A DNA stretch of 64,000 nt, from contig CAXXPL010000001.1 of assembly GCA_963674665.2 (NCBI GenBank), forward strand, positions 558,001 to 622,000, written 5' to 3'. This stretch comes from G963674665 sp963674665 (lineage in GTDB: Bacteria > Desulfobacterota > Desulfovibrionia > Desulfovibrionales > Desulfovibrionaceae). The notes under the pieces are model-generated. The model searched no databases. It was not told where the DNA came from and saw only the letters and a program-made list of their open reading frames with translations. How positions within the stretch are numbered: position 1 is the stretch's first letter; every line of letters starts with the position of its first letter. The translations under genes and the position numbers were made by a program. Positions 50,127 through 58,949 of the stretch are shown here, piece by piece.

Positions 50127-52532
50127 ATGTTTAAGCGGATACCTTTTTTTCTCAAACTTGCCTCTTCTATCTGTGGCTTGGTGATTTCATGTATCGTAGT
50201 TCTGTTGGTGCTCAACCTCTGGCAGGTGACCAACGAGCTCACAACCGTGGGACGCCGAACCATCAAGGCCAGTTGCATCGCCCTCAACGACGCCATATCC
50301 GTGCAGCGAAGCATGGCCGAGCGCACCAACAAGGCCGCTTTGGAATACATGGTGAAGGTGGGGCTGCAGAGCGCTGTGCTCACATCCTCCAGATATGCCG
50401 ATGAAATTCCCGTTGTGAACGAGTCCGGCGCGAAAAAGACCGTGTCCGCGCCCAAGATGTACAGCGGCAAGGTCGCTCTTGGCGACAAGGCCCTGGTGGA
50501 CGAGGTCACGGCGCGTTTCGGCGGTTTCGCCATCGTGTACCAGATGGTCGACAACGAGCTGGTGCCCATCTCCGAGGTGCTCCAGGCGTTCTCAGCGGAT
50601 GGCAAGACCAGATTGTCCTTCTCCCGGGGCTCCGAGACCTACACACGGATGCTCGCCGGGGACGGCGAGGTGCACATCGAGGCCATAGACGGCCAGGCGC
50701 AGCTCGTTGCATACAAGCCCTTCAACATCCTGAACTCGGAAGAAATCGGCGGCGTATTCATGACTGGCCGCCCCCTCCTGAGTGAGGACATCTCCACCCT
50801 CATAGGCAACTCCACCATCGAGGGACAGGGTTTCACCCTGCTCCTGGACGGTCATGGTCAGCTTTTGCAGTATTCCGGCGGTGTTACTTTTAACACCGAG
50901 GATATGGACCTGCTCAAAAATATGGTGGCCAATGCCGGTGACTTCCATTCCTTTGAATTCAAGGATGAGAACTACGTCACCTATGTGAAGTACTTCAAGC
51001 CCTGGAACTGGTATATCGTGGTGGGCATGACCAAGGCCAACATGCTGCAGAACGCGGACGTGCGCTTCTTCCGCTCCAACCTCATCGCTGGCGTGGCGCT
51101 GCTGCTCGCCGCCGCCCTGGCCATTTTCTGGATCATGCGCTTCTCCACCCGCCCCATCAGGGGTATCCACGGCTTTGCCAACGCCGTGGCCAAGGGCGAC
51201 TACAACGCGGACATGGAGTACCCTGCCAAGGACATCATCGGATCGACAATAGATGCGGTCCAGGCCATGGTGGGCGACCTCAAGAGCAAGCTGGGCTTTG
51301 CCAACGGCCTGCTGTCGGGCCTGACCCTGGCTTGTGTGGTTGTGGACACCGATGGCAAGGTGACCTTCGTGAACAACCACTTCCTGGACCTGTTCGAGAT
51401 CTCCGGCTCCCCCAAGGAGTACGAGGGCGGGCCCTACTCGCGAATCCTGGACATCGAGGAGACCGTGCAGGGCATCGAGAAGTCCATGGGCGATCGCGTG
51501 GCGGTGCACAACGTGGACTTCGAGAGAACCATGGGCTCGGGCAAGAGGCTTTGTGTACGCTTCGACGCCGCACCTCTCTTCGACCTGGACGGCAACCTCA
51601 TCGGCGGATTTGCGCTGTTCACCGACCTGTCCGAGGCCAGGGAGCGACAGCTCCAGATCGAGGCCAAGAACGAGGTTATCGAGAGCGGCGCCGACAGAGC
51701 CCGGGAAGTGAGCCACGAGATGGTGCAGGCCTCCGAAGCCCTCTCCGCCAACATCTCCCAGGCCTCCCAGGGCGCAGTGCAACAGCGCAGCCGTGCCGCC
51801 GAGACCGCTGTGGCCATGGAGGAGATGAACGCCACGGTGCAGGAAGTGGCGGGCAACGCCTCAGACCTCTCGATCATCGCGGACGCCTCCATGGGTAAAG
51901 CCCGCGAGGGTGCGCAGGCCGTGCAGTCCCTGGTGGACACCATCGAGAATATCGAGCGCCAAGCCAACCAGCTCGGCGAGAACATGGACCTGCTCGGCAA
52001 CCAGGCCGAGGGCATTGGCAAGATCATCCATGTCATCGGCGATATCGCGGATCAGACCAACCTGCTGGCTCTCAACGCCGCCATCGAGGCCGCACGAGCC
52101 GGGGAGGCCGGTCGCGGCTTCGCGGTTGTGGCCGACGAGGTTCGCAAGCTCGCGGAAAAGACCATGGGCGCCACCAACGAGGTGGACTCCTTTATCCGTA
52201 CCATCCTCGGCAGCATCCAGCACAGCGTTGAGAGCACCCGGGAAGCTGTGAAGAGCGTGCACGAATCCTCGGAACTGGCCAAACGCTCCGGCGCCACCCT
52301 GGCCGAGATTGTGAACATGGTGGAGGAGACCTCCCAGCAGGTGCGTTCCATCGCAGCGGCCGCCGAACAGCAGGCGACCAGCAGCCAGGAGATCGGCAAA
52401 GCCACCGAGGAGGTCCAGCGCATCGCCCTGGAAACCGCCGAGCTCATGGGTGAATCGGAGAAATCACTGGTGCGCATGTCCACCATCATCACTGAACTGG
52501 TGGACGTCATCGAAAGCATGCGTGCCAGTTAG
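50127..52532 (+). CDS. Methyl-accepting chemotaxis protein with Cache and PAS domains
   Basis: 801 residues. Membrane segment 1 (about 12-35), a periplasmic Cache-type sensor (about 40-305; KMYSGKVALGDKALVDEVTA, YVTYVKYFKPWNWYIVVGMT), membrane segment 2 (about 313-334), HAMP, a PAS domain (about 395-515; LACVVVDTDGKVTFVNNHFL) and the signalling domain with the hairpin IGDIADQTNLLALNAAIEAA and EAGRGFAVVADEVRKLAEKT. No C-terminal CheR-binding pentapeptide. It lies just after the sulfonate/Flx-Hdr genes; a role in sensing sulfonates is possible but unsupported by the sequence. Confidence 0.93.
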   Translation: MFKRIPFFLKLASSICGLVISCIVVLLVLNLWQVTNELTTVGRRTIKASCIALNDAISVQRSMAERTNKAALEYMVKVGLQSAVLTSSRYADEIPVVNESGAKKTVSAPKMYSGKVALGDKALVDEVTARFGGFAIVYQMVDNELVPISEVLQAFSADGKTRLSFSRGSETYTRMLAGDGEVHIEAIDGQAQLVAYKPFNILNSEEIGGVFMTGRPLLSEDISTLIGNSTIEGQGFTLLLDGHGQLLQYSGGVTFNTEDMDLLKNMVANAGDFHSFEFKDENYVTYVKYFKPWNWYIVVGMTKANMLQNADVRFFRSNLIAGVALLLAAALAIFWIMRFSTRPIRGIHGFANAVAKGDYNADMEYPAKDIIGSTIDAVQAMVGDLKSKLGFANGLLSGLTLACVVVDTDGKVTFVNNHFLDLFEISGSPKEYEGGPYSRILDIEETVQGIEKSMGDRVAVHNVDFERTMGSGKRLCVRFDAAPLFDLDGNLIGGFALFTDLSEARERQLQIEAKNEVIESGADRAREVSHEMVQASEALSANISQASQGAVQQRSRAAETAVAMEEMNATVQEVAGNASDLSIIADASMGKAREGAQAVQSLVDTIENIERQANQLGENMDLLGNQAEGIGKIIHVIGDIADQTNLLALNAAIEAARAGEAGRGFAVVADEVRKLAEKTMGATNEVDSFIRTILGSIQHSVESTREAVKSVHESSELAKRSGATLAEIVNMVEETSQQVRSIAAAAEQQATSSQEIGKATEEVQRIALETAELMGESEKSLVRMSTIITELVDVIESMRAS

Positions 52533-52564
52533 AGCATTTTAGCTTTGGAAAAGTTCAAATGCTC
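52531..52564. repeat. Palindromic AGAGCATTT element, copy B
   Basis: AGAGCATTTTAGCTTTGG then AAAAGTTCAAATGCTC, the same design as copy A at 17510-17544. It starts at the stop codon of the chemoreceptor gene. Confidence 0.6.
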
Positions 52565-52626
52565 AGCAAGGTTTGCAAGCGTAGAATCTCTGGCAGTGTA
52601 ATGACAAGATAATCGACGAGTTGTCG

Positions 52627-52660
52627 GGGGGAAGCCCATTTTGAGAAAAGGGCTTCCCCC
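52627..52660. terminator. Bidirectional terminator hairpin
   Basis: GGGGGAAGCCC and GGGCTTCCCCC form a perfect 11-bp stem with an A/T-rich 12-base loop, between the convergent chemoreceptor and regulator genes. The same stem recurs at 58403-58442. Confidence 0.75.
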
Positions 52661-52681
52661 TCGTACATCATAATTCCAAAA

Positions 52682-54127
52682 TTATTTAGATTTCTTTTTG
52701 TTCTTCTTGGTGCCCGGGGTGTCGCCCGCGGCCTTCAGCTTTCTGAACAGGGTGGTGCGGTCCACCTGCAGCACTTCCGCGGTCTTGGTGAGCGAGCCGT
52801 AGTAGGCCTGTGTTTCGTTGATGATGTCCTGCTCGATGTCGCGCATCATCTCCTTGAGAGAGCGTTTGCCGATATGAAAGGATTGCAGCATGGGAATGAT
52901 TTCGCTGCAGGAATTCGTATTGGATATGGCTTTGGGCAGGTCAGAACTCGTGATGGATTCCTTGGTGCAGGTCACCACGATGCTATGGATCGTGTTCTCG
53001 AGTTCACGGACGTTTCCTGGCCAGTCGTGATGGAGAAGTTTGTTTTCAGCGTCCGAGGTGAGGACGATGTTCTTGTTGTATTTATTGTTGAACCGGTACA
53101 GGAACACACGGGCCAGAGGCAGGATGTCGTCTTTGCGCTCCCTCAAGGGAAGGATCTGCAGAACCGCCACCTTGAGTCTGTAGAAGAGGTCGCTACGGAA
53201 GGTGGCGTTTTGCACCTCCTCTTCCAGGTTTCTGTTGGTGGCCGCGATGATCCGCACGTTGATGGGCGTGACCTTTGTGGAGCCCAGGCGGATGATCTCC
53301 TGGTCCTGGATGGCACGCAGCAGTTTGGTCTGCATGGGCAGGGAGAGTTCGCCGATTTCGTCCAGGAACAGGGTGCCATTGTTGGCCTTTTCGAAAAAGC
53401 CCTCCTTGCCCTTGGAGTGGGCGCCGGAAAATGCACCGGGGGTGTAACCGAAGAGTTCCGATTCCACCAGGCTCTCCGGGATGGCGGTGCAGTCCACCTT
53501 GAGGAACTGCTTACCCGCGCGCTGGCTCTTCTTGTGGATCTTGCGGGCAACGATGTCCTTGCCCACGCCGGTTTCCCCGAGGATGAGAACCGCCGCGTCC
53601 GAAGGGGAGATGTTGTCCAGAGCGGCCAGCAGGCTGAGCGAGGCCTCGCTCACCGCCACCATACCGTCGTCCTGGAATACACTCTCCGGATTGAAGTTCG
53701 CCACCTGGCGGTGGTAGGAGTCGATGAGGGCGCGCTGGGAGGCGATTTCGCGCTTGAGCCGGGAAAACGCCGTGATGTCGCGGACAAAGGTGACCACGAG
53801 GTCCACCTTGCCGTTGGTACCCATCACCGGGTGACCGTGCAATACCACCTTGCGCCCCTTGACTTCCTGCACCGACGTGGTTGTGGTGCCCGAAGCCACG
53901 ACCTTGGGGTTCACGATGGTGTTGAAAAAACCGTCGGCCTGCAGTTCAAGCACGTTCTTGCCGATGAGTTCCCGGGCTGAAACACCAACGAGCCGCTCGT
54001 AGGATGCGTTTACGAGTAGCGTCCTGCCTTTGGAGTCCGAGATGTATACGCCGTCTTGGATGATGTCGAGAATGCCACCGAAGTGTCGCATCAGCAGTTC
54101 ATAAGCTTCGCTGTTCGTATCGTCCAT
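52682..54127 (-). CDS. Sigma-54-dependent activator, PAS-AAA-Fis
   Basis: 481 residues. PAS domain (about 15-120; DGVYISDSKGRTLLVNASYE, VTFVRDITAFSRLKR), AAA+ domain (about 155-395) with Walker A GETGVGKD at 184-191, sigma-54 contact loop GAFSGA at 231-236, Walker B GTLFLDE at 251-257 and HDWPGNVRELENTI, then a Fis-type helix-turn-helix (about 440-465; GSLTKTAEVLQVDRTTLFRK) and a Lys-rich tail. All activator motifs are intact. It is the only complete sigma-54 activator in the window and lies close to three sigma-54 promoters of the sulfonate region, so it is the leading candidate for their regulator. Confidence 0.92.
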   Translation of the reverse strand: MDDTNSEAYELLMRHFGGILDIIQDGVYISDSKGRTLLVNASYERLVGVSARELIGKNVLELQADGFFNTIVNPKVVASGTTTTSVQEVKGRKVVLHGHPVMGTNGKVDLVVTFVRDITAFSRLKREIASQRALIDSYHRQVANFNPESVFQDDGMVAVSEASLSLLAALDNISPSDAAVLILGETGVGKDIVARKIHKKSQRAGKQFLKVDCTAIPESLVESELFGYTPGAFSGAHSKGKEGFFEKANNGTLFLDEIGELSLPMQTKLLRAIQDQEIIRLGSTKVTPINVRIIAATNRNLEEEVQNATFRSDLFYRLKVAVLQILPLRERKDDILPLARVFLYRFNNKYNKNIVLTSDAENKLLHHDWPGNVRELENTIHSIVVTCTKESITSSDLPKAISNTNSCSEIIPMLQSFHIGKRSLKEMMRDIEQDIINETQAYYGSLTKTAEVLQVDRTTLFRKLKAAGDTPGTKKNKKKSK

Positions 54128-54417
54128 TCCAGCCTCGAAGATGTTAGGAATGTTACTACCCCCTGTTTACGGCATGCATAGTCCCCCACGAGGAATCCGC
54201 AGGCTTATGGTACCAGTATCTCGCTTGAATGTAACGTGAATCTACAAAGCAAAAAACAGGCCAATAAAATGGATCCGCAGGAGGATTTTTGACCGCCAAA
54301 ATCTGGAATATTGGCAGGATACTTGCTGGACCGGTCATGCCGTTTTCAGGCCCGCAGGGGGGCGTATCAACCCTTTTACTTCAGACCGGAAAGCTAGACC
54401 GGACACAGGTCCAGAAC

Positions 54418-55374
54418 ATGAAATCTCCCTTCCTCTCGGTATTCGAACGCCACCCCCTGTGGGGCGTCATTCTCGGCTCCCTCATGATCAGCTTCTCCGC
54501 CGTGTTCGTGAAAATGGTCTCCGTGAGTCCGGACACCGCGGCCTTCTACCGCGTGTTCTTCGGCGGCGCGGGGCTGGCCGTGCTGTCCGTCATCATGAGA
54601 GAGCCGCAGCGGTTCCCCAAGGTCGCGATACTCCTGCTCCTGGCCGCTGCAGCGAGTCTGGCCCTGGACCTGGTTTCCTGGCACCGCTCCATTGCTCTTG
54701 TGGGACCCGGACTGGCCACCATCCTGATCAATTTTCAGGTCTTTCTGGTCGCCCTGTGGGGGTGCGTGTTCAACAAGGAGCCCCTGCGCCCCCGTCTGCC
54801 TGTGGCCATGATCCTGGCCCTGGTTGGGCTCTGGCTCCTGGTGGGGGCGGACATGGGCAAAGACGGCCATGTGGGGGGAGTGCTCTGGGGGCTGCTGGCC
54901 GCAGTGGGCTTCGGCGCCTACATTTTGTTCGTCAGGGCGTCCCAGTGCGTGGAGAACAAGCTGGCGCCCATGAGCAACATGGCGGTGGCCTCTCTGGCAA
55001 CGGCCGCGTTGCTGGCCATATACTGCCAAGCCAAGGGAGCCACACTGGCCATCCCGAATTGGGTGGACGGCGGCTGGCTTCTGGCCTACGGTCTGGTTTC
55101 CCAGTGCATCGGCTGGCTGCTCATCTCCCAGGGGCTGCCACACCTGCCCGCGTCCATCGGAGGCCTCACCATCTTGATCATGCCCACGTTCTCCTTTATC
55201 TGGGACATCCTTTTCTTTGCCCGCCCCACCGGGTTCTGGGGCCTATGCGGCGCGGTGCTGGCCATCGGCGCCATCAAGATGGGCATCTCCACCCCACGTG
55301 CGAATTCCCGCGAGAGGGGCGGAATGATGCAAGAAAGTGTGGGTGCTGGAAAAAACCGAGGACGCACTGCATAA
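54418..55374 (+). CDS. EamA/DMT-family transporter
   Basis: 318 residues from ATG 54418, with ten membrane segments in two EamA repeats (PLWGVILGSLMISFSAVFVK; GVLWGLLAAVGFGAYILFVR). FYRVFFGGAGLAVLSVIMRE and the PAxIGG-like PASIGGLTILIMPTFSFIWD match the family. The frame extends upstream to TTG 54289, which has a strong CAGGAGGA site, so a longer form of 361 residues is possible but lacks homology. Substrates of this family are small metabolites such as amino acids; none can be inferred here. Confidence 0.82.
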   Translation: MKSPFLSVFERHPLWGVILGSLMISFSAVFVKMVSVSPDTAAFYRVFFGGAGLAVLSVIMREPQRFPKVAILLLLAAAASLALDLVSWHRSIALVGPGLATILINFQVFLVALWGCVFNKEPLRPRLPVAMILALVGLWLLVGADMGKDGHVGGVLWGLLAAVGFGAYILFVRASQCVENKLAPMSNMAVASLATAALLAIYCQAKGATLAIPNWVDGGWLLAYGLVSQCIGWLLISQGLPHLPASIGGLTILIMPTFSFIWDILFFARPTGFWGLCGAVLAIGAIKMGISTPRANSRERGGMMQESVGAGKNRGRTA

Positions 55375-55490
55375 TTGCCGACCGGCTTTGTTGCCGCGGA
55401 AAAGGAAAATCCTCGTGTATGTCCGAATACACGTCGGCCTTGCCTTTTCCATGCGCCTCGCCAGCGAACAATTCTACAGCACTTCTGGAA
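55361..55490 (+). repeat. Intergenic structured repeat, copy 1
   Basis: About 130 bases starting GACGCACTGCATAATTGCCG, alignable base for base with 58991-59116 at roughly 70 percent identity. It folds as a long hairpin with tip CGTGTAT/ATACACG, middle GGAAAAGG/CCTTTTCC and outer TTGTT/AACAA arms. Confidence 0.7.
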
Positions 55491-55552
55491 AATGCGATCA
55501 ATCAGCGCTTTCCAAAGTATTTTTCAGGCCTCACCGACAAGGAGTATTTTCA

Positions 55553-56236
55553 ATGAGCATGGACCAGTTCGAACGAGTGATATCCCGTCAACGCACGCCC
55601 GCTCCTGTGGAACAGCGTCTTCCCAAGACCGTGCTGGTGCAGAGCGTTGCCATGTGGCTTGGCTGGGGCGGAGCGGCCCTCACCATATTCTCCGGGCTCT
55701 GGGCCCAGCGCCTGGGGCTCGCCACAACCAGCGAGGAGGCCACCGGCATGCTGCTGCGGGGGTTGCCCCTGGCGACTGTGTTCATCGGGAGCGCCCTGTA
55801 CGTGCGCTGGGGGCTGCTTGGAAAATTTCTCGCTGCCCGGGATATGTTCCCCAAGGCTGAAAAGCAGTCCATGCGCATGCGCTGGGTCCCGTACAAGGCC
55901 CTGGTGGAGAAGTACGTGGAGTTGCTCCCGGCCCCTGAGGATGACGAAAAGCCGGACGACAAGACCCCGACCCTGGCGCGCGCAACCGTGGAAAAGAACC
56001 TGCGCAGGTTCGACACCACCACCTGGGTCAAGAACGTCACCGTGTACCTGGATCCGGATGATCCGGAGCGCCGCGTGCTCATCGACGACGGCCGCTTCAT
56101 GTACGCGGGGCGGATTCTGGCCAAGGGCGAAACGCCCCCCTCGGTGGCTCGCCGGGCCCTGATCCTTGTGGGCTTTGGCGCGCTGGTGGCCCTGCTGGCC
56201 GGACTCGAGGCCTGGTACACCGGAGGGCTGGGGTAG
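55553..56236 (+). CDS. Uncharacterised membrane protein
   Basis: 227 residues from ATG 55553 behind AAGGAGT. Two membrane segments at about 30-50 and 62-80 (VAMWLGWGGAALTIFSGLWA; LPLATVFIGSALYVRWGLLG) and one near the C-terminus (ALILVGFGALVALLAGLEAW). The centre is a charged cytoplasmic or periplasmic domain (EKPDDKTPTLARATVEKNLR; VYLDPDDPERRVLIDDGRFM). I do not recognise the family. The gene follows repeat copy 1 and is probably transcribed alone. Confidence 0.7.
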   Translation: MSMDQFERVISRQRTPAPVEQRLPKTVLVQSVAMWLGWGGAALTIFSGLWAQRLGLATTSEEATGMLLRGLPLATVFIGSALYVRWGLLGKFLAARDMFPKAEKQSMRMRWVPYKALVEKYVELLPAPEDDEKPDDKTPTLARATVEKNLRRFDTTTWVKNVTVYLDPDDPERRVLIDDGRFMYAGRILAKGETPPSVARRALILVGFGALVALLAGLEAWYTGGLG

Positions 56237-56251
56237 GTGGAGGAGTCTTCT

Positions 56252-56725
56252 TCAAGCAACAAAGCATGACATAAGGCCACTAAAGAGGCACTTCTTGTTG
56301 TCCATGTCACCTCGGATGTTCATTCGAAGATAGCCTTTGACCATGCGCGGTTTATCCACAAAAATGTTTAATGCAAAAGGGTCTCCATCGGGAATTTTAC
56401 TTCGAAAACTAATAGTGACTTTTGATGTGACAATTCTTAGTGAATTGCGCGCCATGAAAAATATTGTATCATCCAGTTCGGCTTGCTCCATGTGCTCTAC
56501 GTGGCAGGCAATTGATCTCAGAAGTAGATAGCCGGCCTGGGACAAATACAGCATAGCCATTGAAGCTGTCATGTATTGTACGCATCCCCCGCGCGTGAAC
56601 GGATAAGGAATGCCTTCCACCGTCGCGGTCAACGACCAGCCTTCATAACGTGCCTTTTTGATCGCTATGAATTCCGGATTGTAGATGTCCAGAGTTTTTT
56701 CAATGAAGTCCATACTCAACTGCAT
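56252..56725 (-). CDS. Hypothetical protein, possible hotdog fold
   Basis: 157 residues from ATG 56725, preceded by GAGGAGGT at good spacing; an earlier ATG adds 18 residues without a site. The region is clearly more AT-rich than its neighbours, suggesting acquisition from elsewhere. The pattern of a long helix (GGCVQYMTASMAMLYLSQAG) packed between strands (ARYEGWSLTATVEGIPYPFT; RMVKGYLRMNIRGDMDNKKC) is reminiscent of hotdog-fold proteins such as FcoT-like thioesterases, but this is weak. No neighbour suggests a role. Confidence 0.55.
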   Translation of the reverse strand: MQLSMDFIEKTLDIYNPEFIAIKKARYEGWSLTATVEGIPYPFTRGGCVQYMTASMAMLYLSQAGYLLLRSIACHVEHMEQAELDDTIFFMARNSLRIVTSKVTISFRSKIPDGDPFALNIFVDKPRMVKGYLRMNIRGDMDNKKCLFSGLMSCFVA

Positions 56726-57164
56726 GAGATACCTCCTCTGGGTTGGAAGCTGTCTCAAAACAAAGGTCACCACATCCATGTCATTTTACAGGTTTCATGG
56801 ATGCAGTGTGTTCGCTTGCTCTATTGAGTTTGCTGAATAATATTTTATATACTAAAAAATCAAGGTTATTTTATCAGTAAACGAACGTAGACGTGTCACT
56901 GTAGAGGGCAAGTTTGCGCGTTGGCGGTCCTTCTGGCTTGCCTCGATGCTTGGTACTCCGGGGGGTTGGGCTAACGTATTTTCATCTTGAAATACAATAT
57001 TATTGTTTGGCAACACCATGCTTTTCCTTGGACATCCGTGAAAAACTCGGGTGACCACTTGATTTTTATCCAAAAAATCTTGAAGCTTTCGCTCAGCACC
57101 GGTTGCCCGGGTGCTGCATTCCTGCACCTTCGCATTTCAGGGGGGTAAATTAAGGGGAGCTTTC
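56726..57164. other. Intergenic region, 439 bases
   Basis: Partly AT-rich, between the hypothetical gene and the alcohol dehydrogenase, with both starts facing it, so it should hold two divergent promoters. No convincing -24/-12 pair, operator or RNA was found. A 91-codon minus-strand frame at 56852-57127 has no motif support. Confidence 0.5.
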
Positions 57165-58355
57165 ATGGACAATTTCACGTTTCAAAATCCAACCAAGATA
57201 CTATTCGGCAAGGGCACACAACACCAGGTCGGTGAGGAGTGCGCCCGCTATGGAAACTCGGTGCTGCTGCATTACGGTGGCGGGAGCATCAAGAGGAACG
57301 GTCTGCACGCGGAGATTGTCGCCTCACTGGAAAAGGCGGGCCTGAAATACATCGAATTGCCGGGCGTCAAGCCCAATCCCAGGTTGAGCCTGGTGCGCCA
57401 GGGCATTGCTCTGTGCAGGGAGCAGGGTGTGGACCTGGTGCTCGCGGTGGGGGGCGGCAGTGTCATAGATTCTGCCAAGGCCATTGCCGCGGGCGCGGTG
57501 TATGACGGCGATGTCTGGGATTTTTTCGACAAGACCAAGGACATGCTTCTTCCGGAAAAGGCCATGCCCGTGGGCACGGTGCTGACCATCCCGGCCACGG
57601 GCAGCGAGGCCAGCCCAAGCTGCGTGATCACCAAGGAGGAAGGAGGGTACAAGCGCGCCTTCAATGCGGCGGCCGTGTTCCCGAGGTTTTCCATCCTGAA
57701 TCCGGAGATTGCCTTCAGCCTTCCCGACTACCAGGTGTCCAGCGGTGTCGCCGATATCCTGTCCCATATGCTGGAGCGCTACTTCACCAACACGCCTCAT
57801 GTGGAATTCACGGACCGGCTCCTCGAGGCCGGCATGAAGACCGTGATCAACAATGTCCACACCGTGTTGGCCAGGCGCGACGATTACGACGCCTGGTCAC
57901 AGATCATGTGGGCCGGCACAATTGCCCACAACACCCTCCTGAATACGGGGCGGGTGGGGGACTGGGGCTCCCATGCCATAGAACACGAGTTGAGCGGCAT
58001 GTACGACGTGACCCATGGCGCTGGATTGGCAGTGATCCAGCCTGCCTGGATGCGCCATGTGTACTCTCATGATGTCGGTAGGTTCGCCCAATTCGCAACG
58101 CGGGTGTTCAACGTGGAGCATGACTTTTTTGCTCCGGAAAAGACGGCCATTGAGGGAATCCGTCGGCTCACGGCCTTTTTCCGCTCCATCAGGCTGCCCG
58201 TGACCCTGGAGGAACTGGGTGTGGGCACGGACAAACTTGACGCAATGGCCGCAAAATGCACGGAGTCAAAGCGAGGCGCGGTGGGCAATTTCGTGGTTCT
58301 GGACACGCAAGGGGTGCGCAACGTCCTGGAACTGGCCAAGACTGCCCTGGCATAG
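57165..58355 (+). CDS. Iron-containing alcohol dehydrogenase (BdhA/YqhD type)
   Basis: 396 residues from ATG 57165 with AAGGGGAGC upstream. Signatures: NPTKILFGKGTQHQVGEECA, LVLAVGGGSVIDSAKAIAAG, TIPATGSEASPSCVITKEEG, and metal ligands in SSGVADILSHMLERYF, WGSHAIEHELSGMYDVTHGA. The family reduces aldehydes with NAD(P)H using Fe2+ or Zn2+. It could reduce acetaldehyde to ethanol, but it is 15 kb from the microcompartment operon and has no encapsulation peptide, so it may serve detoxification or general fermentation. Confidence 0.92.
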   Translation: MDNFTFQNPTKILFGKGTQHQVGEECARYGNSVLLHYGGGSIKRNGLHAEIVASLEKAGLKYIELPGVKPNPRLSLVRQGIALCREQGVDLVLAVGGGSVIDSAKAIAAGAVYDGDVWDFFDKTKDMLLPEKAMPVGTVLTIPATGSEASPSCVITKEEGGYKRAFNAAAVFPRFSILNPEIAFSLPDYQVSSGVADILSHMLERYFTNTPHVEFTDRLLEAGMKTVINNVHTVLARRDDYDAWSQIMWAGTIAHNTLLNTGRVGDWGSHAIEHELSGMYDVTHGAGLAVIQPAWMRHVYSHDVGRFAQFATRVFNVEHDFFAPEKTAIEGIRRLTAFFRSIRLPVTLEELGVGTDKLDAMAAKCTESKRGAVGNFVVLDTQGVRNVLELAKTALA

Positions 58356-58402
58356 CAAGCCCTGGAATCCTCAGTTCCCCGTTGCTGACACTTTCACGAT
58401 GG

Positions 58403-58442
58403 GCCGGGGGAAGCCCTTTTCACAAAAGGGCTTCCCCCGGCG
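58403..58442. terminator. Bidirectional terminator hairpin
   Basis: GCCGGGGGAAGCCCTTTT and AAAAGGGCTTCCCCCGGC form a perfect 18-bp stem with a 3-4 base loop, between the convergent alcohol dehydrogenase and YbaK-like genes. The core equals that of the hairpin at 52627-52660. Confidence 0.85.
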
Positions 58443-58463
58443 CCCGAATATTCCCTGGAAAAG

Positions 58464-58949
58464 CTATTCCGGCTCTTTCACCCGCATCACGTTGGCGTTG
58501 GCGATGTCCACCAATGTATGGGGCGCAAGCCTGAACAGAGCGTGGGGCGTACCGGCCGCCGCCCAGATCTCGTCGTGCAGCAGCAGATCCTCGTCCATGA
58601 TGGTCTGCAAAGGAGTGGTATGCCCCACCGGGGGCACGCCGCCGATGGCGAAGCCTGTCCGCTCCTTCACCCATTTCCCCTTGGCCTGGACAATGGGTTC
58701 GCCGATGGCGCAGCCCACGAGGTTGGTGTCCACGCGGTTGGGGCCGCTGGCAAGCACCAGCACCGGTTCCTCGGAGCGCTCCCCCATGAAGACCAGGGAT
58801 TTGACGATCTGCTCCACTGAACATCCCACGGCCGTGGCCGCATCCAGGGCCGTGCGCGTGGACCCCGGCAGTTCCATGACCTGAAGTTCCACGCCCCTTG
58901 AATTCAAAAACTCCTGCACCCGCTGGGCGCTCTCCGAAAGTGTGGTCAT
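58464..58949 (-). CDS. YbaK/EbsC-family aminoacyl-tRNA deacylase-like protein
   Basis: 161 residues from ATG 58949. The YbaK/ProX fold is shown by STRTALDAATAVGCSVEQIV (with the conserved hinge), KSLVFMGERSEEPVLVLASG, GFAIGGVPPVGHTTPLQTIM and LHDEIWAAAGTPHALFRLAP. Such proteins hydrolyse mischarged tRNA, for example Cys-tRNA(Pro) or Ala-tRNA(Pro). The frame extends 16 codons upstream but those lie in repeat copy 2 with no ribosome site. Monocistronic. Confidence 0.9.
   Translation of the reverse strand: MTTLSESAQRVQEFLNSRGVELQVMELPGSTRTALDAATAVGCSVEQIVKSLVFMGERSEEPVLVLASGPNRVDTNLVGCAIGEPIVQAKGKWVKERTGFAIGGVPPVGHTTPLQTIMDEDLLLHDEIWAAAGTPHALFRLAPHTLVDIANANVMRVKEPE

Noticed and set aside
56852..57127. 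91-codon minus-strand frame in the spacer before the alcohol dehydrogenase
   Set aside because: No ribosome site or recognisable motif, and part of it overlaps the probable promoter region of the dehydrogenase.
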